NCBI GenBank assembly: GCA_016748015.1
Contig: JAAOMT010000193.1
Location: 1 to 64,000 of the forward strand
Length of the DNA: 64,000 nucleotides
From: Geosiphon pyriformis
Lineage: Eukaryota; Glomeromycota; Glomeromycetes; Archaeosporales; Geosiphonaceae
Reading direction: 5' to 3'
Shown here: one piece after another, positions 11,559-22,759 of the stretch
Layout of the letters: each line of letters opens with the position of its first letter
Numbering within the stretch: position 1 is the stretch's first letter
Notes under the pieces: model-generated
Databases searched by the model: none
What the model was told of the DNA's origin: nothing
Seen by the model: the letters and a program-made list of their open reading frames with translations, nothing else
Program-made: the position numbers and the translations under genes

Positions 11559-13300
11559 GTGGCAGAATCAGAAATCATAGGAGCAAACCATTTAGGATTT
11601 GCCAAATCTTTGTTTCAACAGTACAGCCAACAGTTAGGATTAAACAACAACTATTTTCCAGCAGAATCAGTCTTCAACTTTTATGTTAATGATAAAATCA
11701 CAGACTGCTTAGAAGGAACAGTTAACATTGAATCTGCAAGAGAAAATTTCTATACAGAATTATTTCAATATATCAGCTTACCAAGAAACCACAGTTTTGC
11801 ACCAATCATCAGGGAAATCAATCAAATTATTGAAAGATACACCCAACAACAATTCTCTATCATCTATGCAGACAAAAACAAAAGAAGGTTGCAAACACCA
11901 GCAGTAACACCCAAAAAGATACAACCACCCACTTAGAAGAAAACCAGAGTTGAATCACCAACCAATCCATCATATCATTATACACCAGAAAGTGCCATTA
12001 ATATATTATCAGCAGACACATCCACATTAAACACAACATTAATCTTTGGACAATTTCCATTCCAAAGTAAACAAAGAAGAGCAGAGTTACTAAAACCATA
12101 TGGCAAATATTTTGAAGGATTTAAATTGTGATTGCCAACACCATCAGATTTCTGATCACTGCCACCTCAACCAGATTTTGGAAATGCGAGTCTCTGGGAA
12201 ATAATAGAATCAGAAGAGAAAGAAGAAGAAAAAGCTGAAGATCAGGAATTTACTTACCAGAATCTGATCACAAAGAATTCAGAAATTAAAACCCCGAACA
12301 TTCAAACCCAGCAAACTTTGAATAATCTAAATCCTGAGTTAATTAATCAAAGAAACTTACCTTCAATAATCATCATCGATCAGCCACCAATTGTATCAAT
12401 ACTGAAACCAATTCCACTGCAGCCACTTCAGCAACCTATTCAACCACCACTTCAACAACCCCAACAGCTATTGTAACAACCACAACCATAACAATTGAAT
12501 TTGAATCCAATGGCCTACACTCCAATAACAAAACTTGAAAAGTTTATCAGCGAAGAAGACAATGCCCAAATATGGCTCAACAACATTGAAAAGACTATTA
12601 CAGCAAATAGATGGAATGACACAAGAGCCCTCCAAGCCATCTTTTACTTTTTCCAAGATACTGCCAATTCATGATATCAAAGTCTAGCTAACAAACTCCA
12701 AGATTTCAATGCATTCAAGCTTGCATTTCTACAATACTTTAGTAATAATAATAACATCAATCATTTGGCAAACACTTTTACTACCATTAAGCAAAGAGAA
12801 AATGAAGCAGTCACTACTTACTTAGGATGCTTCCACAGAAATCTGTGCCAAATTCAGGCCATACAGACTGATTATTTCACAATACCACAAATCCTAAATC
12901 AATTCATTTGAGGCCTGCACAGTAGCATTTTCCAATGCATACATCCAATGCACCTGGCAGATCTTTAAGCTGCCATTACAAATGCCAGAGATTTTGAAGC
13001 AGCTGAACTTAAAGCCAACCATACCCAAGCTGTAAATCTAGTGATAAACAAATCATCTGAATTGGATTCCAAATTGAAACAATTCAGTGATTCAATTAAT
13101 CAGAAACTAGAAGGATACTTAGCTAACAATTGAGCAATTTATCAGCCTCTACAATAATGCAATAATTCAGAAAACATGAATTGTTTCCAAAATTAGTCAT
13201 GTTTTTCATCATTATCATTCAATCAGCTGTGGCAGCAAGAAATGCGTAGTTGCTACAATTGTGGTAAACAAAGTCACATCAGAGCTAGCTGCTGAGGTTA
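11559..13300 (+). pseudogene. gag of element D, broken
   Basis: The first 125 codons (11559-11936) are open and start MAESEIIGANHLGFAKSLF. The capsid region from about 12500 has WLNNIEKTI, FLQYFSNNNNINHLANTFTT and LNQFI. A CCHC knuckle CYNCGKQSHIRASC lies near 13252-13293. Stops at 11934, 12129, 12474, 12672, 12910, 12966 and later disrupt the frame. The linker is Pro/Gln-rich as in A. Confidence 0.82.
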
Positions 13301-13568
13301 TAGCAATAATCTACAATTGGAGAATCAAAATTGAAACTCTGATTGCAGATTTCAAACTCTGAACCACTACCCAAATCAAGATCACTATCAACCACACTAT
13401 ACTCAAATAGCACAACAACCAATATACCAAACTTCAGCACCAATTATCTACCAGCCATAGCCGCAAGTAATATATTAGCCACAACAAATTCAAACCCCAC
13501 CACACCATTTAATCCAGACATTATCTGGAAACCAAAGACTAAGAATTGTTTAGCAAAACTAGAGATTA

Positions 13569-14280
13569 GTGATAGTTGTATATCAACTGATCCCTAGTTT
13601 ATCCAACCATGCCTTAGAATCACATCCCAAGAATTCGGGAAATGGGTACAACCAAAATCAAAGTTCCCAGAACTATCTGAGTCTTCTGGTTGCCCCAAAA
13701 GACACCTCAACTAACAACAACCTGGAAACCTTCCTGAAGCAAATAATCAATAACAACATATCTCCAGCCACCATCACAAATGATGAATCATTAGCAGCCA
13801 TTTTTCTTTTCAAAATTAAGAGATCAACCAAAACCTCTCTCTTTAGTAGAGCCGCCCTTAATACAAAACCCATTACTGTCATGTACACTGATGCCAAAAT
13901 TGATGGACAGGCCATCAAGCTGATCCTAGACAGTGGTTCAGTAGGCAGCATCATCACATGACAACTCATAGATCAATTAGGTTACCAAGTTGATCGTGCT
14001 GCCAGTGCCAGAATTATCACTACTAATGGAACCACCAAAACTCTAATTGGCGAAATCAACAACTTTCCTATTAAAATCAATGGTATCATTATACCAATCA
14101 AGATTTTAGTCATGGAAGCCACCCAGTACTAAGCTTTTATTAATAATGACTGGTTGTCTAAAACCAACGCTATGCTTGACTAGAACATCCAGGAGCTACA
14201 GCTCAACCAAAATGGGCAGCATACTAAAGTATCAGCCACTTGTAGACACTTCAAGACTACTACAACCACACCACTAATTG
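13569..14280 (+). pseudogene. Aspartic protease domain of element D
   Basis: The segment IKLILDSGSVGSIIT near 13915-13960 carries an intact retropepsin D-S-G. It is followed by the matching strand with VDRAASARI-like sequence and the conserved VMEATQY. Stops occur at 13959, 14130 and 14180. It is the counterpart of 3988-4815. Confidence 0.8.
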
Positions 14281-14479
14281 AATTTAAGGAAAAAGAAAAG
14301 AAACCTATCTGAGAAGCCTATCAAGTTTCATAAGCTGACACCAATTACAACGAATTACTGCCAATATTGTTTTGGAACAACAAAGAAAAAAAAAAAGAAG
14401 AAAACAAGCCACAAGAAGATACCACCAACAAAATTACCAGTGGCTGGGAAAGTTCTTATTCAACTGATACCAGACCAGA

Positions 14480-15120
14480 ACCACCCTATATTCTACTCCA
14501 GTACAAAGACTGCAGAAAAAAGTTGTCCTCCATGAGAGCTTGGGTTGTGCCTGATAAAAACTACTGGATACAGACCCATTACTATTGCAAATCATGCCAC
14601 TGTGAATATTACAGCTATCCAAAATGCCAAGACAAATGAGACAATGAATCATGTCTCACTTGTGGCAAACAACTGCTCAATGAAAGGATGTGGAATGACA
14701 TTCCTGGTTAAGGAAAAACCTGCGATGTATCATGTTAATACACAAATCTCATTAATGACTGGATAAGTCAAGGAACCCCAATAACTGCAGCCTGGCATTG
14801 AATGATCTCTTGCCTAAACAGTTATCCACACGATGAAGGCAAGATCTGGAGAATGGCCAATGCCAAGATAGAAGATGCTTTGCCCAGTAAGATTTTAGAA
14901 ATAAAAAACAATTTCCCTGAATCAGTTAAAGTTGTTCTTATTCTCAACACTTTTTAGATATTGAGACAGATCCAGAGAAATTCCATGAACACTACCAAAA
15001 TTTAGCACCCACTCAAAAGGAACAAGAACAGTGCTTGGAAGAAATAAACACCCGATTATATGATCACTGTTTGATCCCATATGACTTTCAGTATTGTAAT
15101 AAGTGTGACTTTATTTATAA
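14480..15120 (+). pseudogene. Cys-rich Pol module of element D
   Basis: The frame shifts between short open pieces but the same landmarks appear: YKDCRKKLSSM, the K-N-Y-W-I-Q-T-HYYCKSCHCE stretch, NESCLTCGKQLL, NDIPG and, farther on, the second cluster YDHC and YCNKCD (15060-15110). A small indel or stop near 14640-14800 disrupts it. It is the best copy, together with C, for recognising the first CxxC pair. Confidence 0.6.
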
Positions 15121-16147
15121 TCTAACACCATACAGAATCTACACGATTCTGAAAGAGGAAGAACCAATCAGCAGCTGCACATCAGAATCAAATTCAACTT
15201 TTAATTCTGATTCAAACTCTGATGATGATGACAACAATGGTTCCAGCTCCGTTCAAAATAACAACAGTGATAACAATGGCAATTTAAATTCAGATTCAGA
15301 CTCCGAACAGTACATCACACTTCTTGATCTCTCCAAAGACCAGGAACTCAGATGGTTCAGTGACAATGATGAAGGTATTATGCCAGAACATGCACATGAT
15401 ACTAATGCAAAGTTTGATCTGAGATATCTGAAAAAAGATGCCATCAAATTAGAACCACATTCATGTATCTGCATTGATCTCAAAATTGCACTGGAAATTC
15501 CTACAACAATAGTTCAATTAGCATCTAGAAGTAGCTTAGTGAATAAAGGAATCAGCATCAGAAAAGAAATAATTAATGCTGGATATGTGAGAAATATCAT
15601 TGCTATACTACAAAATGACTCAGAAAAGACTTATATCATAGAGCCAAACAAAAAAATAACACAAGCAATATTCCTGTCTCTGGTTAAAATAGCTCAATTA
15701 GTATTAGTAGAAAACAGGAAAAAATTAAGAATTACAACTAGAGAAATACAAGGATTTGGATTAACAGATAGAATAGATGTACCAGTCAATATGACAGAAG
15801 AAGAGATTATTAACAAAGGAGAAATTATATCCACCTGTTAATCAATTTCTATTCTGCCATATAACCAGTACATGTTAATTATAGAAAGAAAAGTAAAGGA
15901 TCAGACACAAATTTTTGAAGCAAAACCAACTATTTGCAAATCAGGAGAAATTGGACTTATCAATCTCTACATACCAGCCAAAAACAAGAAACATATCAAA
16001 ATTCTCATCTACAATACAACAGAAAACATCATAGAAATACCAAAAAGAACCACCATTAGGTATTTAAGCACTAAAGTTGAAGAACAGACACCAAACTCCA
16101 TTCCAGATTTCCTACAGCTTTGCAGATATGTGGATATTACATTATAA
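15035..16147 (+). pseudogene. Second Cys cluster, acidic linker and dUTPase of element D
   Basis: An uninterrupted 268-codon block (15035-15841) fuses the YCNKCD cluster, a Ser/Asp/Asn-rich acidic linker and a dUTPase. This shows directly that these modules belong to one polyprotein. dUTPase motifs are AKFDLRYLKK (1), SRSSLVNKGI (2), KEIINAGYVRN (3), NKKITQAIFL (4) and TREIQGFGLTD (5). The catalytic Asp of motif 3 has become Asn (G to A), so the enzyme is probably dead. The post-dUTPase region continues at 15872-16147 after a TAA. Confidence 0.85.
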
Positions 16148-16169
16148 ACAATTTATGAATGGAACAAAT

Positions 16170-16553
16170 ATTATCTGCTCCAATCAGAACAATTGGAACA
16201 AATGAACATAGGAAACTTAAACCCACTTTAATATATGCAGCTCAAGATGTTATTCAACAACTTTAATGATATTTTTGCCAGTAAAAATGAATTTGGCCAT
16301 ACTGACATCATCCAGCATCAAATTAAGACTGAAGATACAATGCCAATAAAACAATAAGCATACAGAGTATCACCAGCCAGTCATGAAATCATTTGTCAAA
16401 AAATCAATCGGATGCTTGACAATGGGCTAATTCAGCCATCAATGAGCCCATGATCATCACCAGTGGTACTAGTTCATAAGAAAAATGGGAAAATCCACTT
16501 TTGTGTGGATTACAGGAAATTAAATGGAGTAATAAAAGGAGATAGCTACCTGA
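16170..16553 (+). pseudogene. N-terminal RT fragment of element D
   Basis: This is the counterpart of 6661-7040 in A. It includes LKMLFNNFNDIFAS, the HQIKT segment, SPVVLVHKKNGK and FCVDYRKLNGV, with several stops. It breaks after the D-S-Y equivalent at 16553, where the minus-strand LTR of element C begins. The rest of RT starts at 38315. Confidence 0.85.
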
Positions 16554-17482
16554 TATTACAAGTGATTCTTTGGAGTGTTGAGTAAATAACAAACCCATAA
16601 TTTGGTACTCAAAGCAATTGGTGATAATGATAATCTGAAGGTATTTTATCTGAAGGTTTTCCAATTGAGTTTTTTGTATAATGAACAGAGATTCACTGGT
16701 AACAGTTTATTAGTAATTTCCTAAAACCATAGTTTTGTCGATTGCTTGCTCAGCTTGATGGTTGATGATTCTCCTGGTACAATATTCTCTATAAGTGTAT
16801 ACCAGTACTGTTTCCTGACATCAGTTCCTCTGTAAGTTCTCCAAGAGTAAGTATTGTTTAAGCAAGTTTATTCCTTTGTAAGTCCTCCAAGAGTAAGTAT
16901 TGTTTAAGTAAGTTTTATTTCTCTATAAGTCCTCCAAAAGTAAATCCTTTAATCAAGTTAGTAGACAACAAAGAAAATAAAGAAAAGATAAAAAAGAAAA
17001 TAAAAAATAAGCCAAGGCGATTTGCAAGTTAGTATTCCATTAATAGCCATGATCAAGAGCTATTATTCCAGTATGATTAAGTATCAGTTACTATCAACAT
17101 GAAGTGTTGATAGTGAAGAATGAATTTGATATAGTGAATAATTATTTATTTGAGGATTGTGATAACTAAGTTAAGGATTCTTGGTGTTGATTCTCTCTTT
17201 TTCTGCTTCTAATATTACTGCTATATATACATATTTGAGATTCTTCAATTCTTTAATTCTTTGTGACAGGAATCCTGGAATTCCTGGAATCCTGCAATTC
17301 CTGATGAGAGGAATCCTGGAATTCTGAAATCCTGCAATTCCTCGCTGGAGAATTCTGAAATTCCTGGAATCCTGCAATTCCTCTGAGAGGAATCCTGGAA
17401 TTTCACATTTACTACATCTACTTCTGATTGGCTAATATCTACTTGCTAATAATAATATACTTCCTATATTCTATGAGTAACA
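16554..17482 (-). repeat. 3' LTR of element C
   Basis: On the plus strand it begins TATTACAAGTG (mutated from TGTTACAGGTG) and ends TATGAGTAACA. It matches 37401-38314, including the CTCCAAGAGTAAGTATTGTTT repeats at about 16840-16950 that are specific to the C type. It has the palindrome block at about 17265-17400 and a TATATATA box near 17223. The pair has many differences, dominated by transitions. Confidence 0.9.
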
Positions 17483-17495
17483 TTATTTCCTCCTT

Positions 17496-18155
17496 TTAAT
17501 ATTGAACTCCATCAAAATCTAACTCTTTTAATTCTTCCTCTTGAATTATTTTTTGAACTTCTTTTTCGAGTATTACTTGTGTTATTTGAGTTTGTAGTTC
17601 TTCAAATTGGGCATTGGTCATTTTTCCCAATTGATTACTTGTAACTGTATCTATTACTGTGTTGAGTAAAATTTTTGGTCAGTCTTGAAACCCCATATAT
17701 AGCTAGTAAATGGCTTGAGCTTGTGTGGTTAGATTGTTATTTCTCACAAATTGTTCCAGTTGTCTCAGTATTGTTGTGTCAAATAACTGTTTTGTTTTGT
17801 TGGTGTACAAATTCTGGATATTTATGTGTTGTCCCAAGTAAAAATGACAATAGTTTTTTGGAAATTGTTGCATTTACCAAGTCCAAGTTTTTCCAGTAAG
17901 TTCTTGGTGTAATCCAACTATTCGTTGTTCTTTCATGGCCAATTTTACCTTAGTCATGATCTTATCAATAACATTTTTGAGTTTTCTCTGTACTTTGTGT
18001 TGTAGTATTCTTGCAGTACTTTTGTATTGAATGGTTTGTTGATTGATTGTAATTTCCATCTTCTGGTATTGGATTAATTGAAAAATTTGTTGTGCTAATG
18101 AATAGATGTTATTGATAATTTCTATTTTTCTGTGTTTTTCTATCATGTCAACCAT
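17496..18155 (-). pseudogene. ORF3 of element C
   Basis: The frame starts MVDMIEKHRKIEIINNIYSL at 18155 and is traceable to the shared C-terminal QY and stop at 17496-17498. It matches B and A through ITINQQTIQY and ELTGKTWTW. One or more stops follow the first 93 codons. It is hydrophilic, without a recognised domain. Confidence 0.7.
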
Positions 18156-18169
18156 GCCTTTATATATTC

Positions 18170-20539
18170 TTTCTGTTGATCAATTGAATGTGTTGTTATC
18201 AATGATGATGATTGGTTCCAGATCTCATGGAATCTTATCTGGTTGGATTAGTATTTTTTGTACTCCCAATTGTGAAATATTACTGGTGGATGATAATGCT
18301 ATATGATGGTATGATTTCAGTTGATCTCTATGTGCTGCTTTGGTCAAGATTTTGTTATTCAATCTTAATTTGTAAGCTCCATTTCCTAGAATTTCTTCTA
18401 TGTGAAATGGTCCATTGTTACCAGTAGAATTTTAGCTATTAATTAGCATGAAATTACCCTTATAATTCCAATAATTCATTAGTATATTAATATCATTTCA
18501 AATTATCATTTATTATTTAATCAATTATCACATATCACGATTCAAGTAAAATAATCTAATTAGTATAACAGAAAGTAAGATGATCAAATTACACAATACT
18601 CTGAACTTTGTAACATTCAAAAATTCGCCGAAATTTACAGAAATTCGCCGAAATTATGAATAGTTCACCCAAATTAATCAATAGTTCAGTGAAATAACTT
18701 GTAGTTCATCAAAAATGTATCTTTAGTTTGCTGGAATTTGGGCAAAGAGAAAAAAGTGCAAGTTCATAAACTAGTACTACAACAAGTTGTATAAAAGAAG
18801 AGCTTTTCTCTTCTGGAAAATGTATCTTACTTTAGATTTATTACTTAGAACCATTTCTATATACACAAAAAGAAATAAATACCAAATAATTTAAAAAACC
18901 AAATTCTTTAATTATTGCCCTTGGAAAATCCCCAAAAACCAACTAACATTTCGAAATTGATTAGCTACCAATTTCAGTAAACTGTTAGTGACTCCAGGCC
19001 TGGATAGAAAACGTTTCTCTTGACAAAATTCTATTTTTTTTACATTTTTTTTATTTTTTTTTATTTTTTCTTACTATAATCATTAGGGTAGCCTACAGAC
19101 AAGATTCCTGTAGAAGAGTTGACTTTTACAGCAAAGTAACTGCACATTTTTAGTGAGCTTCCAGATGAGCGATTCCTGGGAAAGAGTTGACATTTACTAC
19201 AATGTAACTACATAAAATAACTGGCAAGGAATTGGCCATTCCACTTATAAGCCCAGCAGTTCAAATTATAGAAAATAATTTGAAGATAAATTCAGTTATT
19301 GGAGGTTCAACTACTTCCTGAAAACATGAATTCACAGCAAATTGACATTACCAACATTTAAGAAAAGAGACCAAAAACCTCCGGTAACACCGTCCCATTT
19401 GGAGTCAAATTTTCCACCCCATTGTTTTTCTGCTTTGGTATGATATAGTAGTACTTTGTCTCCAATCTTGAGTTTAACTAGTTTATCTGGTAGTTGGTTA
19501 TCATGTTTTTTTTTTGTTTCTCTTGTGATCTTTGTATGTTATCAGCTGCTCTTTGTCATTTGTTTTCTAATGTTTCCATTAAGTCATATGTTCTTCTCAA
19601 CAATGTGTTTTTGAAATTTTCTTCTGTTATTGGTTTGGTTGGGTATGTGCTGACTTCTATTTCCACTGGTAGTATTGCTGTTCTACTATATACTAATTCA
19701 AATAGTGTTGCTTGTGTAGTATCTTGTTTCATTGTCTGATAAGCAAATAGTACTGATGGTATCAACAAATCCCAATTGTTCTGGTTTTCTTGGTTGAGCT
19801 TAACTATTGCTTCACACAATATTCTGTTGAATCTTTCGACTAATCCATTGGTTTGTGGATGGTATAGTAATAATAATGGTCTCTTACTTTCGAATCTTTG
19901 GCTCAATTCTGTTAATGTTCTGTTCACAAAATGTGTTCCTTGGTCTGATAATAATTCTTTTGGACATCCATATCGACAAATCAAATTCTAATGAATGAAT
20001 TTGGCAACAGATTCTGCATCCGCTCTTTGAATTGCTTTTGCCTCTGGCCATTTAATGAGATAGTCCATGACTACTGCTATTTATCTGTTTCCTCTGCTGG
20101 TAATTGTTAATGGTCTGACTAAATCAATTCCAATATGGTTGAATGGTTGTTCTACTTTGATTGGTTTTAATAGTTCATTGGGTCTTGTTTCTCCTCTTTG
20201 CTGACAAGCATTACAATTTTGAACATATTGGATGATGTCTGGATATATTGATGGCCAATAGTATTTTTTTCTGGTTCTTTCCATGGTTGCTTTTTTGTAA
20301 AAGTGTCCTGCTGTTGGATTTGAGTGCATGTTAAATAATATTGTCTCTTTTTCTGACTCTGTAATTATTCTGGTTGGTTGATCTAGATCTCTTTTATTTT
20401 TCTGATAAAGTATATTTTGGTGAGTAATAAAATATTTTGATTGTTGTTTGATACTCTTTTGTTCCATTTGAGATAAATTTTTCTTGAACTGTTGAGTGTT
20501 TATATAATGTTGAAATTGTTGATATTTTTGTATGTTCAT
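18170..20539 (-). pseudogene. Integrase of element C, split by a solo LTR
   Basis: The N-terminal region (20081-20539) is open for 152 codons, with HSNPTAGHFYKK and CNACQQRGE forming the HHCC site, then GIDLVRPL with the first catalytic Asp kept. The core continues after a stop at 19556-19984, with LLSDQGTHFVN and GLVERFN giving the other two acids. The C-terminal region is cut between 18415 and 19390 by the solo LTR. The core catalytic residues all remain, but stops make it a pseudogene. Confidence 0.88.
18416..19389. repeat. Solo LTR of another family (E)
   Basis: A 974-bp insert runs from TGTTACCAGT to CCGGTAACA, with 7-bp inverted ends TGTTACC/GGTAACA. It interrupts C's integrase tail, whose flanks rejoin cleanly, and it is bordered by CCAT and CCGT. 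Its interior is unlike the A to D LTRs. It has several AAATTCGCCGAAATT-type repeats (18615-18655), a TATAAAAGAAG box near 18791 and a T-rich tract near 19030-19070. There is no coding capacity. Orientation is uncertain; the TATA box suggests plus. Confidence 0.82.
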
Positions 20540-20579
20540 CTTTTGTTATATTTTTCGTTGGTATTGTTCTGGTTTTGTT

Positions 20580-20878
20580 ATATTTTTGGGTTGAAATATT
20601 CTTAGATTTGTTTTATTCGCAACAAACTGTCAGCATTTCTGTTGTCTTTTCTTTTTTTATAGTGTATAGTATAAGTATATTATGAGAGTGCCATTTTCCA
20701 TCTGGATTGTTGGCCATCATCAAATTCTTGCTTTTGAAGTAATGTTAACCCTTTATGATCCATGTATATATCAAACTTTTGGCTTAAGTATTTGTTCCAC
20801 TTCATGACTGCTCAATAAATTGCTAAATGTTCTAGTTGTAGTGTTCCATAGTTCTTTTCGGCTAGTGTTAGATCTTGG
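20580..20878 (-). pseudogene. RNase H tail of element C
   Basis: The minus strand encodes the end of RNase H, with LAEKNYGTLQLEHLAIY, HEVKQ-like and Y.DHKGL segments, and the NADS tail. It is broken by stops. It joins to the RT/RNase H block at 31326-32330 across element B. Confidence 0.75.
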
Positions 20879-21720
20879 TGTTACAGGTGATTATTTCTGC
20901 TGTTGAATTAAATAACAAACCTGTAACTTGGTGCTCAAAAGCTACTTCCGTTGAGGCTGTTCTGCAGGTGCTGTATCTGAAGGTTTTGGTTAAGTCTTTT
21001 GTATAATGGACAGAGATTCAATAGTGTTGATAGTAGAAATATTTTCCAAGAGTTTTCCCAATTTTTTTCTCAGCATGGTGGCTGGATTTAGTCTGGCAGT
21101 CATGCTCTTCTGGTAAGCTATCTGATAATATATAAAAATTCTATCCGTATTTCTGGGTCTTTTACCAGGCTATCCTTAATGTCAATAACTCAGCGCTTAA
21201 TCATTTATCAATTAGTATATAACAACAAATCAAAATAAAATAAAGAAAGCAAAGAAATAAGCCAAGACGATTTGTAGATTAGTATTCCATCAATAGCCAT
21301 GATCAAGAGCTATTGTTCTAGTGTGGTCAAGTATCAATTACTATCAACATGAAGGATTGATAGTGGAGAAGTGGATGGAGATATAAAATAATTATTTATT
21401 TGATGATTGCATTTTAGTCTAAGAATTCTGTGATATCGATTCTGTTTTTTCTGTTTCTAATACTACTGTTATATATACATAATTGGGATTCCTCAATTCC
21501 TCAATTCTTTACGATAGGAATCCTGGAATTCCTGGAATTCTGCAATTCCTTTGAGAGGAATCCTGGAATTCTGGAATTCTGCAATTCCTCGTTGGGAATC
21601 CTGAAATTCCTGGAATTTTGCAATTTCTGAGAGGAATTCTAGAATTCTACATTTTACTATGCTTACTTCTGATTGGCTAATAATTATGCTAATATATTTT
21701 TTATATTTCTATGAGTAACA
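20879..21720 (-). repeat. 3' LTR of element B
   Basis: It begins TGTTACAGGTGATTATTT and ends TTTCTATGAGTAACA on the plus strand. It matches 30442-31325 but is about 40 bp shorter, partly from an indel in the A-rich tract near 21230. The GGAATTCC palindrome block is at about 21515-21640. Confidence 0.92.
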
Positions 21721-21733
21721 TTATTCTTTCCTT

Positions 21734-22393
21734 TTAATATTGAGCTCCGTTAAAATCTAACTCATGTAATTCCCCCTCTTGAAGTATTTCCTGGATTTCA
21801 TTTTCGAGAATTACTTGGGTTATTTGGATCTGTAATTCTTCAAATTGAGCATTGGTGATTTTTTCCAATTGATTACTGGTAACCAGATCCATTGCTCTGT
21901 TGAGCAATATTTCTGGTTTATCTTGAAATGCTGTGTGTATTCGGTATATGGCTCGGGCTTGTGTGAATAAGTTGTTCTTTCCTACAAAATATTCTAATTG
22001 TTGTAGTACTCCTTGGTCGAATAATTGCTTTGTTTTATCTATATATAGATTCTGGATATTTACATGTTGTCCCAAGTAAAAATAACAATAGTTTTGTAGA
22101 AATTGTTGTATCCACCAATTCCAAGTTTCTTTAGTCAACTCTTGATATAGTGACTCTTTTGTCGATTCTTTTATTGCTAATTTTACTTTTGCCATGATTT
22201 TGTCCACAGTATTTTCAGTTTTCTTCTGTGTTTTGAGTTGAAATGTCTTTCTAGTATTTTGATATCGAATGGTTTGTTGATTGATTGTAATCTCCATTTC
22301 CTGGTGTTGGATTAATTGAAAGAGTTGTTGTGCTAGTAAGTGAATGTTGTCTGTAATTTCCATTTTTTTGATATTTCCTGTCATGTCTACCAT
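21734..22393 (-). CDS. ORF3 of element B, intact 219 codons
   Basis: This is the only uninterrupted copy of the extra ORF. It starts MVDMTGNIKKMEITDNIHLL and ends ELDFNGAQY just before the polypurine tract. It is a soluble, Gln/Asn-rich, probably helical protein with ITINQQTIRY, ETWNWWIQQFLQNY and YLGQHVNIQNLY. No transmembrane helix, signal peptide or zinc site is visible. I do not recognise a family. Its place after integrase is where some elements carry an envelope or an antisense accessory gene. Conservation in four copies suggests a real product. Confidence 0.7.
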   Translation of the reverse strand: MVDMTGNIKKMEITDNIHLLAQQLFQLIQHQEMEITINQQTIRYQNTRKTFQLKTQKKTENTVDKIMAKVKLAIKESTKESLYQELTKETWNWWIQQFLQNYCYFYLGQHVNIQNLYIDKTKQLFDQGVLQQLEYFVGKNNLFTQARAIYRIHTAFQDKPEILLNRAMDLVTSNQLEKITNAQFEELQIQITQVILENEIQEILQEGELHELDFNGAQY

Positions 22394-22759
22394 GTCTTTA
22401 TATATTCTTTTGATGGATCAATTTAACATGTTGTNNNNNNNNNNNNNNNNNNNNTTTAGTCAACTCTTGATATAGTGACTCTTTTGTCGATTCTTTTATT
22501 GCTAATTTTACTTTTGCCATGATTTTGTCCACAGTATTTTCAGTTTTCTTCTGTGTTTTGAGTTGAAATGTCTTTCTAGTATTTTGATATCGAATGGTTT
22601 GTTGATTGATTGTAATCTCCATTTCCTGGTGTTGGATTAATTGAAAGAGTTGTTGTGCTAGTAAGTGAATGTTGTCTGTAATTTCCATTTTTTTGATATT
22701 TCCTGTCATGTCTACCATGTCTTTATATATTCTTTTGATGGATCAATTTAACATGTTGT
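22130..22759. other. Assembly gap (20 N) flanked by exact 305-bp duplicates
   Basis: Positions 22130-22434 and 22455-22759 appear base-for-base identical, and the 20 N (22435-22454) lie exactly between them. This is the signature of two overlapping contig ends joined without merging. The second ORF3 N-terminus at 22398-22718 is therefore not a separate gene. The true element is about 325 bp shorter. Confidence 0.93.

Larger units (their letters stand above)
11095..16553 (+). mobile_element. Element D, left half (Ty3/gypsy-like, with dUTPase)
   Basis: This is the 5' half of the oldest plus-strand element. It has the rear of its 5' LTR (11095-11496), a primer binding site at 11499, gag, protease, Cys-rich module, dUTPase and the first part of RT. 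It is cut at 16553 in the RT fingers by element C and resumes at 38315. The 4 bases before the break (CTGA, 16550-16553) and after it (CTAA, 38315-38318) look like a target duplication with one transition. Joined, the internal length is about 8.36 kb, equal to A and B. Confidence 0.9.
16554..20878 (-). mobile_element. Element C, 3' half (minus strand)
   Basis: Read on the minus strand this is the end of element C: RNase H tail, integrase, ORF3, polypurine tract and 3' LTR. Element B separates it from its 5' half (31326-38314). A solo LTR (18416-19389) interrupts the integrase C-terminal region. Target-site near-duplications are TTGG (20875-20878) against TCGG (31326-31329) for B, and CCAT (18412-18415) against CCGT (19390-19393) for the solo LTR. 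Confidence 0.9.

Noticed and set aside
22398-22718. Second N-terminal copy of ORF3 in element B
   Set aside because: Exact duplicate across a 20-N gap; an assembly artefact rather than a tandem gene.
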